A stretch of 64,000 nucleotides of DNA from Pontibacter ummariensis (GTDB taxonomy: Bacteria; Bacteroidota; Bacteroidia; Cytophagales; Hymenobacteraceae), in contig NZ_FZOQ01000007.1 of the NCBI RefSeq assembly GCF_900188175.1, positions 154,316 through 218,315 on the forward strand, in the 5' to 3' direction. Positions 59,682 to 64,000 of the stretch are shown piece by piece. The notes under the pieces are model-generated. The model saw only the letters and a list, made by a program, of their open reading frames with translations. It had not been told where the DNA came from and searched no databases. The translations under genes were made by a program, and so were the position numbers. Every line of letters starts with the position of its first letter. The first letter of the stretch is position 1.

Positions 59682-60191
59682 CTACTTACGGAAGAACACC
59701 GCCGCCACTAACGCAAACACCCCTCCCACTACCACTCGTCTCACAAAATCATCGGCTGCCAGCATACTGGGCGTGATGGAATCCAACGCTTTATATCCTT
59801 GCTCAAAGAAGGCTTCTCCTATTACTTTTACCTGCTCTTCCCGCGTTTCATCCAGGAGTGCCTTCATTTCGGCCACGTGGTTCTGTATCACTTGCGGCCC
59901 TGCCAGCAGGATAAAGAGGAACACGAGCATGCCTGTGCATAAGGCCGTATAAAAAGCCACAGATAGCCCTACCCGGAAGCCTTTACCAAAGCTCAAGTCG
60001 CCTTCGTTAAAAAGCTTGAAATACCGGATGGCCAGGAATATAAAAACAGGGATTGGCAGGTAGGTGATGCGGCCTATATCCCCAAACGGATTCATGTCTA
60101 TAAAGTACAGCGCCAGTACTAATACAAAACAAGCTATGCCGCACAATACGCCATAGCGTACGCCTACCCTTATGATAGTTTGGTTAAACAT
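59682..60191 (-). CDS. DUF4199 membrane protein B
   Basis: 169 residues with four helices, same layout as the neighbour: VFIFLAIRYFKLFNEGDLSFGKGFRVGL corresponds to its second block. The segment between helices 3 and 4 (HVAEMKALLDETREEQ) is charged. Probably a diverged tandem copy. First gene of the set with the other DUF4199 and two glycosyltransferases; it follows the dihydroorotase-like gene by 71 bases with a GAGAGG ribosome site. Confidence 0.86.
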   Translation of the reverse strand: MFNQTIIRVGVRYGVLCGIACFVLVLALYFIDMNPFGDIGRITYLPIPVFIFLAIRYFKLFNEGDLSFGKGFRVGLSVAFYTALCTGMLVFLFILLAGPQVIQNHVAEMKALLDETREEQVKVIGEAFFEQGYKALDSITPSMLAADDFVRRVVVGGVFALVAAVFFRK

Positions 60192-60262
60192 TATTACCTC
60201 TCATGGAAAGCGCAGTTCCTTTCTGGCCTCTGCCTCCCCTCTATCTAAATATATAAAAAAGA

Positions 60263-61519
60263 TTAATGCAGTACGACCTGCCCTTTATGAATCGTGCCAA
60301 GCACACGCCCCTTCAGCTCCTGCCCCAGGAATGGGCTGTTTTTAGACTTCGACTTGCTTTCTTCTGCAGTAGGCACCCAGGTTTGCGACGGGTTAAAAAG
60401 CGTCAGGTTGGCCAATTGTCCCTCTTCAATGCGGGGTTCCTCTAAACGCAGGATACGGCGGGGGTTGGTAGAGAACTTCTCCACGAGCTGTTCAGTACTC
60501 AGCGCTAAGGTAGTGCAGGCCACTGCAAAAGCTGTTTCCAGGTTAATGATGCCAAAGTCCGCCAGGTCAAACTCGAGTTTTTTGGCCTCTACGTCCTGTG
60601 GCATGTGGGCCGATACCAGCGCATCAATTGTACCGTCCTGAAGGCCCTTTTTGATAGCATCCGCATCCACCTCGCTTCTAAAAGGAGGAGTCACTTTATA
60701 ATTGGTGTCGAAAGGCACGATTGTTTCGTCTGTCACCGCTGCCTGATAGCTGGCTACATCACAGGTCACCTGCAAACCTTCTGCCTTGGCCTGCCGAATA
60801 GCTTCAATGGCTGGTGCTGTAGATATCAAAGAGAAGTGTAGCCTGCCACCCGTATACCGCAGCAGCTGCAGGTCTCTGGTTACCATTACCTCTTCTGCCA
60901 ATGAGGGAATGCCCTTTAGGCCAAGGCGTGTACTTGCTTCCCCCTCGTGCATTTGTCCGTTCTCTGTCAGGCGGGTATGCTCCGGTCTGTTCATGAGCAA
61001 GCCATCAAACATTTGCACATATTGCAGGGCCTTCAGCAAAACGTCTGCCCCCTGCAGGGGGTTGGTACCATCCGTAAAGGCAACAGCTCCTGCCTGCTGC
61101 AGGTCTATCATTTCGGTCAGGTCCTTGCCATGTGCATCCACTGTGATAGCTGCTGTGGGCAATAAAGTGACAGGCAGTTGCTGTGATCTGTTTCTGATAA
61201 AATTAACGGCTCCCTTTGTTTGCACCACAGGTTCTGTGTTCGGTAAACAAACAATTCCGGTAAAGCCACCAGCCGCCGCAGCAGCAGCTACAGTTTCAAA
61301 GTCTTCTTTAAACTCTAAACCAGGCTCGCCCACAAAGGCATGCAAGTCCACCCAACCGGCAGATACACATAAGCCCTCCGCCGCAATGACTTTATCGGCT
61401 TCCTGCTCGTCTGGTCCTATGTAGGCAATGAAGCCTTTGTCTATAAGGATGTTTTGCTGTTGTAAGTGAAACTTTGATTGGGGGTTATAGATAGTTGCTG
61501 CTCGGAGAAGTACTTTCAT
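60263..61519 (-). CDS. Dihydroorotase-like protein lacking the metal ligands
   Basis: 418 residues, the length of type I dihydroorotases. The overall pattern is clear (VDLHAFVGEPGLEFKED, LPNTEP, GIINLETAFAVA, NPRRIL). Expected metal or catalytic residues are missing: the HxH motif is H60-A-F62, the later His of HxED is Asn179, the His before ST is Leu233, and the DHAPH motif is A306-HMPQ. It is thus probably a non-catalytic form, like the inactive dihydroorotases that help assemble aspartate carbamoyltransferase in some bacteria. The start is one base after the BatA gene stop. Confidence 0.87.
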   Translation of the reverse strand: MKVLLRAATIYNPQSKFHLQQQNILIDKGFIAYIGPDEQEADKVIAAEGLCVSAGWVDLHAFVGEPGLEFKEDFETVAAAAAAGGFTGIVCLPNTEPVVQTKGAVNFIRNRSQQLPVTLLPTAAITVDAHGKDLTEMIDLQQAGAVAFTDGTNPLQGADVLLKALQYVQMFDGLLMNRPEHTRLTENGQMHEGEASTRLGLKGIPSLAEEVMVTRDLQLLRYTGGRLHFSLISTAPAIEAIRQAKAEGLQVTCDVASYQAAVTDETIVPFDTNYKVTPPFRSEVDADAIKKGLQDGTIDALVSAHMPQDVEAKKLEFDLADFGIINLETAFAVACTTLALSTEQLVEKFSTNPRRILRLEEPRIEEGQLANLTLFNPSQTWVPTAEESKSKSKNSPFLGQELKGRVLGTIHKGQVVLH

Positions 61520-61520
61520 G

Positions 61521-63515
61521 TTAGAGGAATCTAATAAGTGCTATTTCGGCCATCAGGAAAAACAGACACAATATTAGGCAATATTTCCAAAGCTTTACGC
61601 CAAAATATCTTTTTTCAAATTCTCCTTTCACAGAAAAGCTGTCTCCATAGTCGTACACATGCACATTAGAGTGGCCCTCGCCTATCAGCTCTCGTAACTC
61701 ATCCGGCGAAAACTGCTCCAGGTACGACTCCTCTTTTCCGTAATTAAAGGCCAACGTTGTTAAGGCAGAGTCGCGCAACTGCAAAGTATAAAAGCCTGCT
61801 TCCTGCATGCTGGCAGGAGGACTGAAATAGAGCTTACCTCCTCTAACCTGCTGCTCTGGTATTAATGCCAGGCTGTCTTTCTGCAACTTATACACCCCCT
61901 CTTTGCGCTTGTTGCCCAAAGCAGGCACTTGAATGGTATTATCGGCAATAGAATAAGCCAAGGCTTGCTCCTGCTTGTAACTACTGATCGCCATTTTATA
62001 CATGATGGGAACAAACAACGCGTGGTTTGCCAGAGAGCTGTATTCTTCTTCTAAGGGAGAGGCTAGCACATAAATGCTTCCCCGCCCTCTATCAAACCGT
62101 GATAGAAACGGCGCCCCCCCTCTAAACTCTAGTATGTCTTCTGAGGCCCTGCTCCAGGCCAATGCGCGGGAAGCCTCTGGCATTCGCATTTGGGGATCAT
62201 AGTCGGAAAAAATCGTTCTGAAAAAAGGACTGTTAGGATCTGGTGCACTTATGTTTGTTTTGCTACCACCTCCCGTAAATCTTCCTGAAATGCTTAGGTT
62301 CTGGAATAGCGTAGCGTATCCTCCTTTGTCTCCAGTTCCAGGTGGTATCAGGGCCACCGTGCCTCCATCTTGTACAAAATTAGACACTGTAGTGGCTAAG
62401 GCCGCATTGAAGTCTGTTACTCCGTTTAATATGAGGATGTCAGATGCCGCTGCCTCTGCAAAGTTGATATTATCCGTGGAATAAGCTGTATAATAAAAGA
62501 GGGGCTCGTTCTGATACAGGCGCTGCAAGGGACTGGCATGAACCGCATCGGTAATTTCAGTTATAGAGATAGGAGCAGAGGGAGATAAAACAAAAAAATA
62601 GGTATTATCAAACTCGACTGGGTAGTCTTCTACTGACACATACGCCCTCTTTGTTTCTGTACCATTAAACTTAAAGTTAAGGACTGCTTCTGTCTGCTGC
62701 TGTGGTGGTAAGTCCAGACTCAGGACCGCTACCTGCTGATCTTCTATAAATAACTTTACCGGAACATTATCCACAGCCGTTGTTCCCGTATTTGTGACGC
62801 GTACGTGTAGGATATTATCACCAGAAGGACGAATAAACTCATCTTCCAAATACACAGAGTCTACGGCTATGTTAGCTGTACCAGCTGCAGCCAACGGTAG
62901 TAAGTGAATTTGAGTGCTACTGTCGTATTGTTTTAATTTTGAAGGCTTAAAGGTGCTCTTCTGAAAATCAGAAAGTAAAAAAAGGTGTGATGCTTTATCT
63001 CTTGATCCAGACGGTAAGACATCTGAGCGAGAAGAAAAGGCATATTCATCCAGGTACGCTTTTGCCTCAGTGGCTTGAGCGGCTCCCTTCGCTGTACCGT
63101 CTGTAAATAAAGTATATGAGGTAGAGGCAGGAAACAGTTCTACAACTCCTTTCGCACGGTCTGAGGCGGCGCTTACCAATGGAATGTCCTGCCCTTCATG
63201 CACATTCTGCATGCTAAAAGAGTTATCCACAGCAATGGCCACATTAGAAGCATCAACAGGTGCAGTTGACTCGGCAGCAGGTAAAAAAGGTTGTGCAAAG
63301 GCTAAGACAAGGAATATAATAAACAATACCCGGCACAGGAGAATGAGTAGTTGCTTTAAGTTACGTTGGCTAGCTGTAAGATCTTTGGAGGCCTGAATAA
63401 ACCTAACGTTACTAAACATTACCCGCTTAGCCCTTCTTAACTGCACCAGATGAAGTACAACAGGTACTGCCACAGCAGCAAGAGCATACAGGAAAGAAGG
63501 GTACAGTAGAGCCAT
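61521..63515 (-). CDS. BatA-domain (aerotolerance-type) membrane protein
   Basis: 664 residues. The N-terminal double membrane segment (about 5-25 and 57-77), with FLYALAAVAVPVVLHLVQLRRAKRVMFSN, is the BatA domain. It is followed by a VWA-like domain (NVAIAVDNSFSMQN, about 91-104, a DxSxS-like metal site). A long beta-rich periplasmic region comes next, then a C-terminal membrane helix (about 640-662). Such proteins are widespread in Bacteroidota. A role in envelope stress or substrate coordination is suspected, not shown. The dihydroorotase-like gene follows at once. Confidence 0.9.
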   Translation of the reverse strand: MALLYPSFLYALAAVAVPVVLHLVQLRRAKRVMFSNVRFIQASKDLTASQRNLKQLLILLCRVLFIIFLVLAFAQPFLPAAESTAPVDASNVAIAVDNSFSMQNVHEGQDIPLVSAASDRAKGVVELFPASTSYTLFTDGTAKGAAQATEAKAYLDEYAFSSRSDVLPSGSRDKASHLFLLSDFQKSTFKPSKLKQYDSSTQIHLLPLAAAGTANIAVDSVYLEDEFIRPSGDNILHVRVTNTGTTAVDNVPVKLFIEDQQVAVLSLDLPPQQQTEAVLNFKFNGTETKRAYVSVEDYPVEFDNTYFFVLSPSAPISITEITDAVHASPLQRLYQNEPLFYYTAYSTDNINFAEAAASDILILNGVTDFNAALATTVSNFVQDGGTVALIPPGTGDKGGYATLFQNLSISGRFTGGGSKTNISAPDPNSPFFRTIFSDYDPQMRMPEASRALAWSRASEDILEFRGGAPFLSRFDRGRGSIYVLASPLEEEYSSLANHALFVPIMYKMAISSYKQEQALAYSIADNTIQVPALGNKRKEGVYKLQKDSLALIPEQQVRGGKLYFSPPASMQEAGFYTLQLRDSALTTLAFNYGKEESYLEQFSPDELRELIGEGHSNVHVYDYGDSFSVKGEFEKRYFGVKLWKYCLILCLFFLMAEIALIRFL

Positions 63516-63865
63516 AGCACAATGTATAGAGTGTGGAAAGGAAAAGCAAGTTGCGCTTTACCTATACTATAAACGTGCTGCAGTTGTTTTTATGCGAAGC
63601 GGGCAACCACGTACTTGGCACTTGTTATAGCAACCCCTTATTTTAAGCCGAACTTTTCCTGCTTTTGTCTACTGCTCCTTTATCATCTCCAACAATCATA
63701 TGGCACGAGCCGAAAAGAGCACACGAAGCTGTGGACAATACAAACTTGGCTTTTTAAAAATATCTTTAGATCTCGGTATAAACGGCTTGCAAAATACAGC
63801 TATTAGCACAAGCGTCCGTTTGTATCCTCTCCCAGTGCGGGTACCGGTCCTTTCCAGGTGGCTAT
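63516..63865. other. Intergenic region with a REP-like fragment
   Basis: About 350 bases between the BatA gene and the rRNA terminator. It holds one arm-like copy (63806-63823, GCACAAGCGTCCGTTTGT) of the palindrome at 26995-27065, unpaired here. Otherwise nothing recognised. Confidence 0.4.
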
Positions 63866-63904
63866 AAAAGCAAACACCCCCTGCCGCATTGGCGGAGGGG
63901 GTGC
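63866..63904 (-). terminator. Terminator of the rRNA operon
   Basis: CACCCCCTGCCGC and GGCGGAGGGGGTG pair with one bulge. On the minus strand a TTTGCTTTT tract follows. It lies just past the 3' end of 5S rRNA. Confidence 0.8.
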
Positions 63905-63914
63905 TGGTTGTTGG

Positions 63915-64000
63915 GGTTGGCGGCCACCTACTCTCCCGGCTGTGACACCAGTACCATCGGCGCGTCCGGGCTTAACTTCTCTGTTCGGGATGGGAAGAGG
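63915..64000 (-). rRNA. rrf: 5S rRNA, 5' part beyond the window
   Basis: The minus strand carries the conserved 5S core CCCATCCCGAACAGAGAAG, followed by TTAAGCCCGGACGCGCCGAT, GGTACTGG and GGGAGAGTAGG. The 3' end is near 63915, before the terminator. About 86 of 110-120 bases are inside. 23S and 16S rRNA genes should lie upstream, outside the window. Confidence 0.95.

Noticed and set aside
1..64000. CRISPR arrays, prophage, complete insertion sequences, toxin-antitoxin or defence operons
   Set aside because: No regularly spaced repeats, transposase, integrase, Cas or known defence genes were seen in any frame; the window is mostly housekeeping genes.

Overview
The window looks like a chromosomal stretch of a Bacteroidota bacterium of the order Cytophagales, most like Pontibacter/Hymenobacteraceae. 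That placement is inferred from gene content: SusC-type TonB receptors with DUF4249 partners, BatA-domain and DUF4199 proteins, fused DAHP synthase/chorismate mutase, and short arginine decarboxylase. It is also supported by repeated promoters of the Bacteroidota form TTG-N19/21-TAnnTTTG. No integrated phage, complete insertion sequence, CRISPR array or tRNA was seen. The right edge enters an rRNA operon (5S, minus strand).

Layout. 1-6563 (minus): distal half of a complex I operon, nuoH-I-J-K-L-M, with its own promoter and two unfamiliar small membrane-protein genes between nuoI and nuoJ. 6784-9442 (minus): a glutathionylspermidine-synthase-like ATP-grasp enzyme, a lipoprotein and murI. 9766-12729 (plus): RDD and SPW membrane proteins and an ABC-F ATPase. 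12822-15086 (minus): a secreted protein with CotH-kinase-like motifs and a secreted alkaline-phosphatase-superfamily enzyme. 15225-16283 (plus): phenylalanine hydroxylase behind a tyrosine-codon leader. 16343-19416 (minus): a conserved unknown, a CaiB-type CoA transferase, YebC and tiny ORFs. 19820-25911 (plus): DEAD-box helicase, lipoprotein, nicotinamidase, outer-membrane receptor, lipoprotein. 26043-30591 (minus): menA, lipoprotein glutathione peroxidase, argS, arginase. 30756-32407 (plus): arginine decarboxylase and a mini-lipoprotein. 32454-42813: HAD phosphatase, hemG, GT2, TerC, the aromatic amino acid genes, DUF3817 and an SBF transporter. 42909-49503: AsmA-like/GT51 fusion, purB, a GAF histidine kinase, an NmrA-like protein and a GNAT. 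49661-56866 (minus): a four-gene TonB-receptor operon. 57015-63515 (minus): glycosyltransferases, DUF4199 proteins, a dihydroorotase-like protein without metal ligands, and a BatA-domain protein.

Most notable is what looks like a set of ribosome-mediated attenuators for aromatic amino acid metabolism. phhA is preceded by a Tyr-codon-rich leader ORF with no Phe codons. The pheA operon is preceded by a Phe/Tyr-rich leader (FYFSYYFF). The upstream DAHP synthase/chorismate mutase paralogue is preceded by a third leader ORF. In all three, an intrinsic terminator lies just before the gene and an alternative antiterminator pairing can be drawn by hand. The pairings were not folded computationally. 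The upstream paralogue also lacks residues expected for catalysis in both of its domains, while the paralogue in the pheA operon keeps them.
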